A DNA stretch of 64,000 nt from Methylotenera sp. (GTDB lineage: Bacteria > Pseudomonadota > Gammaproteobacteria > Burkholderiales > Methylophilaceae): the NCBI GenBank assembly GCA_017880905.1, contig JADGRO010000032.1, positions 30,946-94,945 on the forward strand, given 5' to 3'. Positions 9,877-19,507 of this stretch are shown in pieces. The stretch's first letter is position 1. Each line of letters opens with the position of its first letter. The notes under the pieces are model-generated. The model was not told the origin of the DNA, made no database searches, and saw only the letters and a program-made list of their open reading frames with translations. Position numbers and translations under genes: made by a program.

Positions 9877-11166
9877 CTATTTACTTAGTGTCCACAGCAT
9901 GGTGATTACTGCAAATGCCATAACTCCCGTGCTTATCCAGCCTAGCAATTTTAGTTTGAATGTAATAACGAATTTCCCCATAATTTCTGGACGAACAGCC
10001 ATTAGCATCATTAACGCCATAATTGGAACAGAAATTACGCCATTAATGACAGCGCTCCAGTAAAGCGCTTTGATTGGATTTATGGGAGTGAAACAAAGCA
10101 CCACACCCATTAAAGTAGATATTGCAATGATGCTATAAAATCTTTTCGCTGCCATGGGTTCCAGCTCCAAGCCCTTTTTCCAATTGAATGCGCCGGCCAT
10201 TGCGTAGGCAGCGGAGCCTGCCAGTACTGGAATTGCAAGTAATCCTGTGCCTATAATTCCTGCACTAAACAGTAAAAAAGCAAATTCACCCGCAATAGGT
10301 CGTAGCGCAGCGGCTGCCTGTGCGGATGTTTGAATATCAGTTATGCCATTCAGGTTTAATGTCAGCGCTGTAGTTAAAATAATAAAAAATGCTACTAGGT
10401 TGGAAAAACCCATGCCAACAAAATTATCGATTTTTATTCTCTTAAAATTAGCTATAGCCTGTTCTGGAGCGTCTCTAAGAGGCTTTGCATGCGGGTCTAG
10501 TTGCAACTCTTCGACTTCTTGTGAAGCTTGCCAGAAGAACAAGTAAGGACTGATCGTGGTGCCGAATACGGCAACAACCGTGGTGATATATTCTGATTTC
10601 CAAGATAAATGCGGTAGGAATGTTCCTTTTAGTACCAGTAGCCAAGGTGTATGCACAGCGAATATAGTAGCAACGTAAGCTAGTAGGGTAAGTGTAAGCC
10701 ATTTTAGTAAGCGTACATAGCGGCTATATGGTATAAATATTTGCAGTAACAGCGATAAAACGCCAAAGCCAGTCGCATAAAGATGTGTATGTCCACCGAC
10801 TAATAATTTCGACGCAGCCCCCATCGCTGCAATATCAGCTGCGATATTAATTGTATTAGCGATTAACAATAGCCCGACAATGCCGTATAAAAGCCACGCA
10901 GGGTAGTTTAAGCGGATGTTAGCAGAAAGTCCTTGACCACTAACTCGACCTATTCTAGCACTTACAATTTGAATTCCCACCATTAGTGGGTAAGTGAATA
11001 ACACCGTCCATAACATGTTGAAGCCAAATTGTGCACCAGCTTGAGAATAGGTGGCTATGCCGCTTGGGTCGTCATCTGCTGCGCCGGTAATTAAACCAGG
11101 GCCCAGTTTTTTTAACCAAGGGTCTTCGGTGGCTGTTTCTATTTTTTTTGCATCTATGGATATCAT
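9877..11166 (-). CDS. NRAMP-like divalent metal transporter, atypical metal-site motifs
   Basis: Integral membrane protein of 429 residues with about eleven hydrophobic segments and the layout of the NRAMP (SLC11) family. In the first helix the family's metal-binding DPGN is DPSG here (in GAADDDPSGIATYSQAG). In the helix matching TM6, where classical members have Met-Pro-His, the sequence reads LLAIPVLAGSAAYA, without the methionine or the histidine. Proton-coupled Mn or Fe transport therefore should not be assumed, and Mg or another substrate is possible. It is the last gene of an apbC-tfoX-like-transporter run on this strand. Confidence 0.8.
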   Translation of the reverse strand: MISIDAKKIETATEDPWLKKLGPGLITGAADDDPSGIATYSQAGAQFGFNMLWTVLFTYPLMVGIQIVSARIGRVSGQGLSANIRLNYPAWLLYGIVGLLLIANTINIAADIAAMGAASKLLVGGHTHLYATGFGVLSLLLQIFIPYSRYVRLLKWLTLTLLAYVATIFAVHTPWLLVLKGTFLPHLSWKSEYITTVVAVFGTTISPYLFFWQASQEVEELQLDPHAKPLRDAPEQAIANFKRIKIDNFVGMGFSNLVAFFIILTTALTLNLNGITDIQTSAQAAAALRPIAGEFAFLLFSAGIIGTGLLAIPVLAGSAAYAMAGAFNWKKGLELEPMAAKRFYSIIAISTLMGVVLCFTPINPIKALYWSAVINGVISVPIMALMMLMAVRPEIMGKFVITFKLKLLGWISTGVMAFAVITMLWTLSK

Positions 11167-11225
11167 TTTTATCTTAGTCGAATTATTAAAAAAGTATCCC
11201 TTAGGATAACAGCACTACATTATTA

Positions 11226-11552
11226 TCAATATTTAACCTTTTTAGGTTTAGGCATCGGGAGTTCGTCAGCAGTTATTTTAATTAGTTCAGTCAACCATTC
11301 ATTATTATCCAAGCCTTCTTCAATTAAAAAAGAAGGTTTTGCGCCAATGTATGCAGGCGCTTCAACAACTTTGCCTATGAACGCCTTGCCCGCAACAGTT
11401 GGCTTAACAAATAGTTGATTATCACAAATTAGCGCGACTACTTTTCCATTGCAATAAATGGCATATTCGCCAAACATTTTTTTCGATTCAATAATGCCTG
11501 CGTCAACGATTTGACCAACTACAAATTCAACAAAACTCGCATCAGAAGCCAT
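11226..11552 (-). CDS. TfoX/Sxy N-terminal domain protein
   Basis: Small soluble protein of 108 residues made only of the TfoX N-terminal fold. Signs are KMFGEYAIYCNGKVVALICDN near the start (in two overlapping parts) and KPSFLIEEG later. Full-length TfoX/Sxy proteins control competence with CRP. Single-domain versions are widespread and have no settled role, so no competence function is claimed. Its start lies one base after the apbC stop and implies cotranscription. Confidence 0.8.
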   Translation of the reverse strand: MASDASFVEFVVGQIVDAGIIESKKMFGEYAIYCNGKVVALICDNQLFVKPTVAGKAFIGKVVEAPAYIGAKPSFLIEEGLDNNEWLTELIKITADELPMPKPKKVKY

Positions 11553-11553
11553 T

Positions 11554-12642
11554 TTAGGTATTCTGAATCACGATATTCGGAAATTTACTGCTGTGATCTA
11601 GTCCGGCATTGGCGATTTTAATCGCAGCTTTACGCGCTATCTCTTTGTATATGCTTGCTATTTTTGAATCAGGCGCTGCAATCACAGTCGGTTTCCCGCC
11701 ATCGGTTTGCTCGCGAATGCTAATATCTAGCGGCAGCGAGCCGAGTAAATCAACGTTGTAATCTTTGCTCATTAACGCGCCACCGCCCACACCAAATATA
11801 TGTTCTTCATGCCCGCACTTAGAGCAAATATACGTGCTCATGTTCTCGACAATGCCTAAAATGGGAATGCCGACTTTCTCGAACATCTTTAAGCCCTTGC
11901 GCGCATCCAGCAGGGCAATATCTTGCGGCGTGGTGACAATAATCGCACCGGTCACGGGAATTTTTTGTGCCAGTGTAAGTTGAATATCGCCTGTGCCAGG
12001 TGGTAAATCAATTACAAGATAATCTAAGTCTTGCCAACGTGTTTCGCGCAACAACTGCTCCAGAGCACCCGTCACCATTGGGCCGCGCCATACCATGGGT
12101 GTATCGGTATCTACCAAAAAACCAATCGACATGGCTTGTATCCCGTGCGCCAGCATTGGCTCCATACTTTTGCCATCGGAGCTTTCCGGGCGGCCACTGA
12201 TACCTAACATTTGTGGCTGACTGGGGCCGTAAATGTCTGCATCCAACAAGCCTACCGTAGCACCTTCTGCTGCCAGCGCCAAGGCTAAATTTACAGAAGT
12301 GGTTGATTTACCCACGCCACCTTTCCCGGAAGCGACGGCAATGATATTTTTCACATTCGGTAGCAGCGTAACACCTTGCTGCGCTTTGTGTGCAACGATG
12401 CGACTGCCGATATTCACCGTGACTCTACCAATGCCTGCGAGCTTTTTTAAGTGATTTTCAACCAGTGTTTTTACACTGTCCATTACACTATTAGCAGGGT
12501 AACCTAGCACAATATCTAAGCTCACATCGCTGCCGTTAATTTGGATGTTTTTAGCCGATTTGCTCGCAATAAAATCACGGCCAGTGTTTGGGTCAAGCAG
12601 TTCTTTCAGCGCGTTTTGGATGTTTAATTCACTTATTGCCAT
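11554..12642 (-). CDS. apbC: Iron-sulfur cluster carrier protein, Mrp/ApbC family P-loop ATPase
   Basis: Cytosolic ATPase that binds and passes on Fe-S clusters. The 362 residues comprise a MIP18/DUF59-like N-terminal domain (about 1-90) and a deviant Walker A at 105-114 (ASGKGGVGKST). DADIYGPSQP and DLPPGTGD are the other nucleotide motifs, and YICSKCG is the CxxC that bridges a cluster in the dimer. It is divergent from metG across a 97-base spacer, an arrangement common in proteobacteria. Confidence 0.95.
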   Translation of the reverse strand: MAISELNIQNALKELLDPNTGRDFIASKSAKNIQINGSDVSLDIVLGYPANSVMDSVKTLVENHLKKLAGIGRVTVNIGSRIVAHKAQQGVTLLPNVKNIIAVASGKGGVGKSTTSVNLALALAAEGATVGLLDADIYGPSQPQMLGISGRPESSDGKSMEPMLAHGIQAMSIGFLVDTDTPMVWRGPMVTGALEQLLRETRWQDLDYLVIDLPPGTGDIQLTLAQKIPVTGAIIVTTPQDIALLDARKGLKMFEKVGIPILGIVENMSTYICSKCGHEEHIFGVGGGALMSKDYNVDLLGSLPLDISIREQTDGGKPTVIAAPDSKIASIYKEIARKAAIKIANAGLDHSSKFPNIVIQNT

Positions 12643-12739
12643 GATTTATTTTCAAGTTATGCTATAAAAAGCCATTTTAACTGATGTGTAAGCTAGCGTC
12701 TTTGTTAAAATAGCTTATTCAAAATAAATAAAGTTAGTC

Positions 12740-14815
12740 ATGTCACGCAAAATTCTTGTTACTTCTGCCTTACCTTACGCCAACGGTAGCATACACCTTG
12801 GCCATTTGGTGGAATATATCCAAACCGATATTTGGGTGCGCTTTCAAAAAATGCAGAAAGATACCATCGTGTATTATGTGTGTGCGGATGATACGCACGG
12901 CACGCCTATTATGCTGCGTGCAGAAAAAGAGGGCATTACGCCAGAAGCCTTGATTGATGCGGTGCATAAAGAACATGCTTCGGATTTTAAAGATTTTTTG
13001 GTGGAGTTTGATAATTACTATTCTACAAACTCTGAGGAAAACCGCGCTTTATCTTGCGAGATTTATCAAAAATTAAAAGTCAATGGAAAAATTGCCACTA
13101 AGACTATTGAGCAGTTTTACGACCCTGTTAAAAACATGTTTCTGCCGGATCGCTTTATTAAAGGCGAATGCCCAAAATGCCATGCCAAAGACCAATACGG
13201 TGATGCATGCGAAGTGTGTGGCGCAACTTATAACCCTACCGAGCTGATAAACGCTTACTCTGCAGTTTCTGGCGCAGCGCCAGTACGCAAAGAAACTGAA
13301 CATTTCTTCTTTGAGCTTGGCAAGTGTGAGAAATTCTTGAAAGATTGGACTACAGGTAACCTAACTGATATTCCTCCCTTGCAGCCAGAGGCGGCAAACA
13401 AGATGCAGGAATGGTTTGCATCTGGTCTGAACGATTGGGATATTTCACGCGATGCGCCTTACTTTGGCTTCGAAATCCCCGATGCGCCCGGCAAATATTT
13501 TTATGTGTGGCTAGATGCGCCGATTGGCTACATGGCCAGTTTTAAAAAGCTTTGTGAGATGCAAGGACTAGATTTTGACGAGTATTGGGCGAAAGATAGC
13601 AAAGCCGAGCTTTATCACTTTATTGGTAAAGATATCCTCTATTTCCACGCCTTGTTCTGGCCTGCAACCCTTGAATACAGTGGTTACCGTACACCTACAC
13701 AAATTTTCGCTCATGGTTTTTTAACCGTGAATGGTGAAAAAATGAGCAAATCGCGCGGCACGTTTATCACTGCGCGCAGCTATTTAGACCACATTAAAAA
13801 CCCCGAATATTTGCGTTATTACTACGCCGCCAAACTCAATGGCAGCATGGAAGACATTGATTTAAATTTAGAAGACTTTGTCGCACGTGTGAATAGCGAT
13901 TTGGTGGGGAAGTACATCAATATTGCAAGTCGCACGGCGGGGTTTATCACGAAACAGTTTGGCGGAGAACTTCGATGGGACAGCATGAAGCCTTTGATTG
14001 ACGGTGCTTTAGCCCAAGGTTTATTAATAGAAGAGTCTTATAGAGACCGTAATTATTCCAAAGCTCTCCGTGATATTATGGAAATTGCTGACCGAATAAA
14101 TGGTGAGATTGCAGCTAAGGAACCATGGAATTTAGCTAAAGATGAAAATAAGAAAGCAGCCCTGCATGATATTTGTTCAGCTGCAATGCACGGTTTTTAC
14201 GTGGTTTCTATCTTGTTACAACCTGTTTTACCTGCGCTAGTATGCAGGGTAGCTCGCGATTTATTTGGCATGAAAAGAGATTTCCAGTGGGATGATTTAG
14301 GTGTATTACCTACATCCATCAATGCGTATCAGCACTTAATTACTCGTATCGACACTAAACAGATTGAAGCCATGACAGAAGCCAATAAAGAAAACTTGCA
14401 AGCTACTGCGACACCGCAACAGCATTCTGAGCAGCGTCACGCAGTGCATCAGCAGAACGAAGTGCATGCGGAAGCGACAGAAGCTGAGTACATCAGTATT
14501 GATGATTTTACCAAGGTGGATTTACGTATCGCTAAAATCATCAATGCCGAGCATGTAGAAGGCGCCGATAAGCTGCTCAAACTCACACTAGACATCGGCG
14601 AAGAGAAACCACGCCAAGTATTTGCAGGCATTAAATCAGCTTACGATCCTGAAACCCTAAAAGGACGCTTAACGGTGATGGTAGCTAACTTAGTGCCCCG
14701 TAAAATGAAGTTTGGCATGAGTGAGGGCATGGTATTGGCTGCCAGTGATGAGCAGGGCGGGCCATTCATACTGAGTCCAGATAGCGGTGCACAGCCCGGC
14801 ATGCGTGTAAAATAA
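12740..14815 (+). CDS. metG: Methionyl-tRNA synthetase
   Basis: Charges tRNA-Met. The protein is 691 residues. The class I signature appears as HLGH (in [15 protein letters not shown]) and as KMSKS ([12 protein letters not shown]). The zinc knuckle is [18 protein letters not shown]. The anticodon-binding domain follows. The C-terminal 110 or so residues ([19 protein letters not shown] onward) form the EMAP-II-like tRNA-binding domain that dimerises the long form. A Gln/His-rich linker at about 560-585 joins the two parts. It converges on the porin gene, with 16 bases between stops. Confidence 0.98.
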   Translation: MSRKILVTSALPYANGSIHLGHLVEYIQTDIWVRFQKMQKDTIVYYVCADDTHGTPIMLRAEKEGITPEALIDAVHKEHASDFKDFLVEFDNYYSTNSEENRALSCEIYQKLKVNGKIATKTIEQFYDPVKNMFLPDRFIKGECPKCHAKDQYGDACEVCGATYNPTELINAYSAVSGAAPVRKETEHFFFELGKCEKFLKDWTTGNLTDIPPLQPEAANKMQEWFASGLNDWDISRDAPYFGFEIPDAPGKYFYVWLDAPIGYMASFKKLCEMQGLDFDEYWAKDSKAELYHFIGKDILYFHALFWPATLEYSGYRTPTQIFAHGFLTVNGEKMSKSRGTFITARSYLDHIKNPEYLRYYYAAKLNGSMEDIDLNLEDFVARVNSDLVGKYINIASRTAGFITKQFGGELRWDSMKPLIDGALAQGLLIEESYRDRNYSKALRDIMEIADRINGEIAAKEPWNLAKDENKKAALHDICSAAMHGFYVVSILLQPVLPALVCRVARDLFGMKRDFQWDDLGVLPTSINAYQHLITRIDTKQIEAMTEANKENLQATATPQQHSEQRHAVHQQNEVHAEATEAEYISIDDFTKVDLRIAKIINAEHVEGADKLLKLTLDIGEEKPRQVFAGIKSAYDPETLKGRLTVMVANLVPRKMKFGMSEGMVLAASDEQGGPFILSPDSGAQPGMRVK

Positions 14816-14831
14816 CTTTATTCAAAGCAAA

Positions 14832-16121
14832 TTAAAACTCAATTTCGAAGCGGGTACCGATAATCCATGCATTGTTAATGCTGGGGTCTAGGCCAGGATT
14901 GATAATGGTTTGGATTGTAGGCTGAATAGCTAACCAAGGCTTGATTTGTGCATGATAGGTGAATTCAACATCTGTTTCTCTGCTGTCGAAGTTGCCCGTG
15001 CTTCTAAACCCATTACCAGCATGGTTGACTGTAACCGCAATGCCCGTAATATCGTCATTGTGCCCAGGAATTAGGCCATGATAGCGTAATCCTAAGCTGC
15101 CAGACCAATCCAGTTGATTTACACTGTCGCTGGCCACGCCGAATCTAACAAAGCCAGCCAAACCTTGTGACTTGCTGCCACTTTCGTGGAATAAACTATG
15201 TTCGGTAAGCACATATGCACCTTGGCTTTTGCTATGGCCACCTAAGCCATCAATATCATCAAATCTGGATGAATAGCGCCAAAACCCAAGCGCGGTTTTA
15301 TTAAAACTTTCGATATCAACACTGGTTTCATTTACTGCGGCTGCAGGCTCTTCGGCAGCTTGCGGTTTGTAGCCAAACTCAACAATTGACAAAGTACCAT
15401 TGCCATTGCCCAGCTTAATGTGCGTGCCGCGCGGGTGGTTGGGGTCACCTGGCACGCCGTCTGTCAGCGCGGCCTGCACGTAAAAATTCTTATTAGGTGA
15501 TAATACTTTTACACGCAATGCCAAAGCGCCCAAAGGAAAGATTGGTGGACCATTTTTGCCAGTAAGCGCTAATTCATTGGACATGCCGTAAGGTGGTTGA
15601 ATAAATATACCAGAAGTTTCGGTGACGTAAAATTCTGAATCAATTGGATATAAACCAAATAACACGGAAAGTTTGTCAGCAAAAAAGTTTTTTTGTAGCC
15701 ATACGTCATAAAATTGCGCGGTATTAGTTGCCACTTCGATATTATCTACGCCCGCAACGCTGCCAATGTAGTGCGTGTTAAATTTGCTGCCCAAATCACT
15801 TTGGTAGAGTACAAAGGCTTCGGTGGAATCCCAGCCAAATAGTTTTTCAAGATCAAAATCTGCACGTATCTCGCTATGGCCTTCCCATTTAGAGCCGCAC
15901 TTTAAGCCGCCAGAAACATTATCCAGCCAATCGCTTTTATGCGTTAAGCCAATATCCACACCCGATTTGTAAAGGTTGCTGCGCAGGCCACCCCAATCAC
16001 CAGTTAAGGTGTCATTTTTCCAGTCGGGCAATTTATCTTCCGCCACCACATGCCTACAAAATAGGCTCATAGACAGCAATGACAACATTATTATTCTTAA
16101 ATACGTCACAAACACTCTCAT
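14832..16121 (-). CDS. OprB-family carbohydrate-selective outer membrane porin
   Basis: Predicted outer membrane beta-barrel of 429 residues with an N-terminal signal peptide (hydrophobic stretch IIMLSLLSMSLF, cleavage near VVAED). The mature start has LTGDWGGLRSNLYKSGVDIG, which is the OprB family signature, and the chain ends in EIEF with the C-terminal aromatic typical of barrel proteins. OprB porins pass sugars, but substrate is not readable here and no sugar transporter lies beside it. A later start at M12 would also leave a signal peptide. Confidence 0.88.
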   Translation of the reverse strand: MRVFVTYLRIIMLSLLSMSLFCRHVVAEDKLPDWKNDTLTGDWGGLRSNLYKSGVDIGLTHKSDWLDNVSGGLKCGSKWEGHSEIRADFDLEKLFGWDSTEAFVLYQSDLGSKFNTHYIGSVAGVDNIEVATNTAQFYDVWLQKNFFADKLSVLFGLYPIDSEFYVTETSGIFIQPPYGMSNELALTGKNGPPIFPLGALALRVKVLSPNKNFYVQAALTDGVPGDPNHPRGTHIKLGNGNGTLSIVEFGYKPQAAEEPAAAVNETSVDIESFNKTALGFWRYSSRFDDIDGLGGHSKSQGAYVLTEHSLFHESGSKSQGLAGFVRFGVASDSVNQLDWSGSLGLRYHGLIPGHNDDITGIAVTVNHAGNGFRSTGNFDSRETDVEFTYHAQIKPWLAIQPTIQTIINPGLDPSINNAWIIGTRFEIEF

Positions 16122-16365
16122 AACTTACAAAATTAGTTTAACTGTATAGCAATATTTCAGTAAAAGTATATTGCAAATTTGTATAACACAAACTTAAGCA
16201 GTGACTATCGATGATAAATAATTAATTGATTTTAAATAAAACTATAAAATTCAACATTGTTATTAGCTATTTTGAATGTTTGAATAAATAACTATATGAT
16301 GAACGACATCATGATTGGTTGCTGGAATGGTCGCTAATGAACATATGGAATAGTTGCCAGAGAAT
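16122..16365. other. AT-rich intergenic region, nothing recognised
   Basis: The stretch upstream of the porin start is very AT-rich. It should hold the porin promoter, but I see no clear hexamer pair, operator or small gene. Confidence 0.4.
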
Positions 16366-16395
16366 AAAAAAAGCCCCGAATTTCGGGGCTTTTTG
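16366..16395 (-). terminator. Rho-independent terminator of the helix-hairpin-helix gene
   Basis: Near-perfect stem AGCCCCGAA / TTCGGGGCT flanked by A-runs and T-runs on both sides. It lies 26 bases past the stop of the minus-strand gene and could work in both directions. Confidence 0.85.
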
Positions 16396-16421
16396 TTTTG
16401 ATGCCAGCAACTAAAACGAGA

Positions 16422-17027
16422 TTACTTTTTAGTGTCTTTTTTGTCAGTTGCTGCGGCCTTTTTGTCAGCTTTTTTCTTGTCTGCGGCGGCTTTTTTGGCA
16501 TCGGCAGCAGCTTTTTTATCAGCTTTTTTCTTGTCTGCAGCGGCTTTTTTGTCAGCTTTAGCGGTGTCTTCAGCTTTCATCGATTTTGTATCAGCAGGCT
16601 TGGCTTCTTTTTCAACTTTAGCAGGCTTGTCTGCTTTCATCTCTTTGGCAGGTTTCGCTTCTTTAGCCATGTCAGCTTTAGAATCTTTAGCTGGTTTATC
16701 TGCTTTAGCAGGTGTTTCTTTTTTCATATCTTTAGAAGCTTTGTCAGTTGATTTAGCAGCAGGCACGCTCGTTGCGCCACTTATAGAAACGTCTTTACGT
16801 ACATTTTGCATTGTCACAGGGCCAACGCCGCTTACTTTTTCAAGTTCGTCTACTGATTTAAAACCACCATTTTTTTTGCGATAATCAATAATAGCTTGGG
16901 CTTTCACTGGGCCAATGCCATCAAGACTTTCAAGCTCAGCTTGCGTCGCCGTGTTAATGTTAACCGCTGCAAATGCACTAAAACTTAATACCATTGAAGC
17001 TAGCAACGCCAATAAAAATTTCTTCAT
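16422..17027 (-). CDS. Exported ComEA-like helix-hairpin-helix protein with Lys/Ala-rich tail
   Basis: Has a signal peptide (MKKFLLALLASMVLSFSAFA), then a ComEA-type double helix-hairpin-helix at about 21-85 (VNINTATQAELESLDGIGP, FKSVDELEKVSGVGPVTMQ). The remaining 110 or so residues are low complexity, rich in Lys, Ala and Asp and built from repeats such as AADKKKADKKAA. ComEA proteins bind incoming DNA in the periplasm during transformation; many short paralogues have no tested role. The tail resembles histone-H1-like basic tails and would add nonspecific DNA binding. I use ATG 17027, preceded by GGAG, rather than the frame start at 17042. No other competence genes are adjacent. Confidence 0.82.
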   Translation of the reverse strand: MKKFLLALLASMVLSFSAFAAVNINTATQAELESLDGIGPVKAQAIIDYRKKNGGFKSVDELEKVSGVGPVTMQNVRKDVSISGATSVPAAKSTDKASKDMKKETPAKADKPAKDSKADMAKEAKPAKEMKADKPAKVEKEAKPADTKSMKAEDTAKADKKAAADKKKADKKAAADAKKAAADKKKADKKAAATDKKDTKK

Positions 17028-17155
17028 TTTTTGATTCTCCATGTTTTAAAACTAATGATTTAAAAGACTTCTTTAAAAATTATAAAAATACGACCGTAAT
17101 CATAGCTTAAATATTCTATGTATTACAAACAAAACCGCATCTTGCCAGCTAAAGC

Positions 17156-17866
17156 TTACGTTAAACTTATATTGCTGCATTCAGCACAAATCGCTTCTAA
17201 CGCCTTAATAGGGTTTGCCGCCTGCGTAATTGGCCTACCAATAACCAAATAGCTAGCGCCCATCTGTAGAGCTTGGCTTGGCGTAACAACGCGGGATTGA
17301 TCGTCTTGGTTGACATTGAAAGGGCGTATACCGGGTGTCACAAGTAAAAAATCATTTTTTAGGCGTTGTTTTAGTAATTGTGCCTCAAGTGCCGAGCACA
17401 CAACGCCATGCAAACCCGCAAGTTGCGCGAGCTTAGCGAGTCTAAGTACTTGGTCATCTACACTCGCTTCAATGCCGATTTCATGCAAACCCGTTTGATT
17501 CATGCTGGTAAGCACGGTGACTGCTACCAAATAAGGTTTATGGCTCGTTTTGCTTACACCTTCAAGTGCCGCCTGCAGCATGGTGCTACCGCCAGATGCG
17601 TGAACGTTTAACATCCACACGCCTAAGTTGCTGGCGGCTTCACACGCCTTTGCCACTGTATTGGGGATATCGTGAAATTTTAAATCGAGAAAAATTTTAA
17701 AATCTTTGGCAATTAACTTTTCGACTAATTGCGGGCCAGTGGCAGTAAATAACTCTTTGCCGACTTTAAGTTTGCAAAGTGAAGGTTCGAGTTGATCGAC
17801 CAGTTTTAGTGCACTTGTGGCATCGGCATAGTCGAGTGCAACGATTACTTTACTATTATTTTCCAT
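17156..17866 (-). CDS. pyrF: Orotidine 5'-phosphate decarboxylase
   Basis: Last step of UMP synthesis. The 236 residues form the TIM-barrel enzyme. VALDYADATSA is the first strand, FLDLKFHDIPNTVAKA carries the catalytic Asp/Lys set (DxKxxD), and VTPGIRP and LVIGRPITQA bind the phosphate. The start overlaps the end of lapB by 11 bases, so the two are translationally linked. The lapB-pyrF order is also seen in E. coli. Confidence 0.97.
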   Translation of the reverse strand: MENNSKVIVALDYADATSALKLVDQLEPSLCKLKVGKELFTATGPQLVEKLIAKDFKIFLDLKFHDIPNTVAKACEAASNLGVWMLNVHASGGSTMLQAALEGVSKTSHKPYLVAVTVLTSMNQTGLHEIGIEASVDDQVLRLAKLAQLAGLHGVVCSALEAQLLKQRLKNDFLLVTPGIRPFNVNQDDQSRVVTPSQALQMGASYLVIGRPITQAANPIKALEAICAECSNISLT

Positions 17867-19058
17867 TAGTCTTTTTAATAGTCATTTCACGGCTGATGGC
17901 CTCAGAAGGCTCGGCTGGTAACGACTCCCAGGCATTGCAGGCTGGGCACTGCCAGTGGAATTGTTTGGCGCGAAAGCCACATTGGTCGCAGTGATATGCG
18001 GAACGGTTGCCAATGGCATTGCGCACGGTTTGTTGCATGAGTTGAATGTCTTGATCATTTGCGTCTTCGGCCATGGCGCGCGCTTGCAAAAGCTGGTCTA
18101 GTGTCGTCAAATTAGGTTGGCGTATCAGTTCGTTTCTAGCCAGTTTGGTGGCCTTTTCAGCGCCATCCTCAGCTAGTGTGGCTTCATACAAAACCGACAT
18201 CAGCGAAGGTAATTTATAGGTTTCTAAATAAGTGTTGAGCTGGTCTAGACCTTCTTTTAACTGCTCGCTGGCGCGATAACTTTTGAGCATTTTGCCCGCG
18301 ACCAGACCTAAATATTCAGGTTGCTGAAACTCGATACGTTTCCAATGCGAAATAGCCGCTTGGTGAGCGCCGTCATTGACTTCCAAATCACCTAAAAGCA
18401 CACTGGCACGCACACAGTTTTTATTCGCATCTATCGCCATGTGTAGTTGATTGCGCGCAGCATCAGGGTTTTGCGCGATGATTTCATTCATGGCCAATTC
18501 GCAATAATATTGTGCAATCTCTTGTCTAAAAGGCACGCCAGATAATCGTTCCAGCTCGGTTGCAGTTTCAATGGCACGCGTCCATTCACGTTCACGTACA
18601 TAAATTTCCAGTAGCGCGTGTAGTGCGGGTTGGCGATAACGTGTGTCGTCCAAACCCTTAAACAATTCCTCGGCACGGTCGTATAAACCCGCTTTTAAAT
18701 AATCTTGTGCCAGTTCGGCCTTCACGGCACTTCTTTGATTTTCTGTGAGTTCCTTTTTGTCTAATAGGTTGAGGTGCATATTAATGGCGCGGTCGGTTTC
18801 GCCAGTACGTCTAAACAAGCTACCCAACGCAAAATGTAGCTCGAGAGAATCGGTATTGGCCTGCATGGCCTCCGAGAAGGCTTCTACCGCTCTATCGTGC
18901 TGATCACTAATCAGAAAATTCAAGCCCCTAAAATAGGCAGCGGGCAGTGTAGTGGATTCAGAAATGAGATGTTTAATATCAACTCGTGCTGCTATCCAGC
19001 CCAACGTAAAAAATAGAGGAAGGACAAGTAGCCACCAGTATTCAAATTCAACGGTCAT
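17856..19058 (-). CDS. lapB: Lipopolysaccharide assembly protein B
   Basis: Inner-membrane-anchored TPR protein that, in E. coli, helps FtsH degrade LpxC and so limits lipopolysaccharide synthesis. The 400 residues have an N-terminal membrane segment (WWLLVLPLFFTLGWIAARVD), TPR repeats through the middle (for example AVEAFSEAMQANTDSLELHFA) and a C-terminal rubredoxin-like knuckle with two CxxC pairs, CDQC and CPAC. All three parts are present. The small lapA gene that usually precedes it is absent: only 128 bases, mostly an ihfB terminator, lie between ihfB and this gene. Confidence 0.93.
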   Translation of the reverse strand: MTVEFEYWWLLVLPLFFTLGWIAARVDIKHLISESTTLPAAYFRGLNFLISDQHDRAVEAFSEAMQANTDSLELHFALGSLFRRTGETDRAINMHLNLLDKKELTENQRSAVKAELAQDYLKAGLYDRAEELFKGLDDTRYRQPALHALLEIYVREREWTRAIETATELERLSGVPFRQEIAQYYCELAMNEIIAQNPDAARNQLHMAIDANKNCVRASVLLGDLEVNDGAHQAAISHWKRIEFQQPEYLGLVAGKMLKSYRASEQLKEGLDQLNTYLETYKLPSLMSVLYEATLAEDGAEKATKLARNELIRQPNLTTLDQLLQARAMAEDANDQDIQLMQQTVRNAIGNRSAYHCDQCGFRAKQFHWQCPACNAWESLPAEPSEAISREMTIKKTNGK

Positions 19059-19131
19059 AGTTATTGTTTCAGTTAGATGGCGTTATTTTACCTAAGCTTG
19101 GAGCGAGTAGCTAATCATTCTAAAATGACCA

Positions 19132-19164
19132 TAAAAAAGGCGCCTGAGATAGCGCCGTTTTTTT
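19132..19164 (-). terminator. Rho-independent terminator downstream of ihfB
   Basis: On the minus strand GGCGC and GCGCC pair across an eight-base loop, followed by a run of T. It lies just past the ihfB stop and before lapB, so lapB-pyrF likely have their own promoter. Confidence 0.75.
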
Positions 19165-19186
19165 AAGAATAACATCAAATAAAATT

Positions 19187-19471
19187 TCAACTTGCCGAAT
19201 CAACTCTATCGCGTAACTCCTTACCCGCTTTAAAGTGCGGTACATGCTTGGCAGGCACCTGCACTTTACTGCCAGTTTTAGGGTTGCGCCCTAAACGTGG
19301 CGGACGGTAATTTAAACTAAAACTACCAAATCCTCTAATTTCGATGCGTTCACCAGTGGATAAATTATCGGTCATTGCATCTAAAATAGCTTTAACTGAT
19401 AACTCAGCGTCCTTCACCACCAGTTGTGGAAAGCGCTCGGCCAATAAATTAATTAATTCAGATTTTGTCAT
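19187..19471 (-). CDS. ihfB: Integration host factor subunit beta
   Basis: DNA-bending architectural protein that pairs with IHF-alpha. The 94 residues carry the HU/IHF signature: [20 protein letters not shown] around the beta-arm, then [21 protein letters not shown]. The start [17 protein letters not shown] is typical of the beta subunit. It follows rpsA by 36 bases, the conserved proteobacterial order. Confidence 0.97.
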   Translation of the reverse strand: MTKSELINLLAERFPQLVVKDAELSVKAILDAMTDNLSTGERIEIRGFGSFSLNYRPPRLGRNPKTGSKVQVPAKHVPHFKAGKELRDRVDSAS

Positions 19472-19507
19472 GGCTTATGGTTGCCTTTAGTTTAACTTTT
19501 TAAAAAA

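Noticed and set aside
11167..11225. Metal-sensing riboswitch before the NRAMP-like gene
   Set aside because: The spacer is only 59 bases and shows no paired structure like the manganese riboswitch.
16430..16560. Tandem repeats considered as a CRISPR-like or regulatory array
   Set aside because: They are in phase with the codons of the Lys/Ala tail and have no unique spacers.
16432..16884. Long plus-strand frame opposite the helix-hairpin-helix gene
   Set aside because: It is a Ser/Ala/Phe-rich shadow of the Lys/Ala repeat tail. The minus frame has a signal peptide, a known domain and a ribosome binding site.
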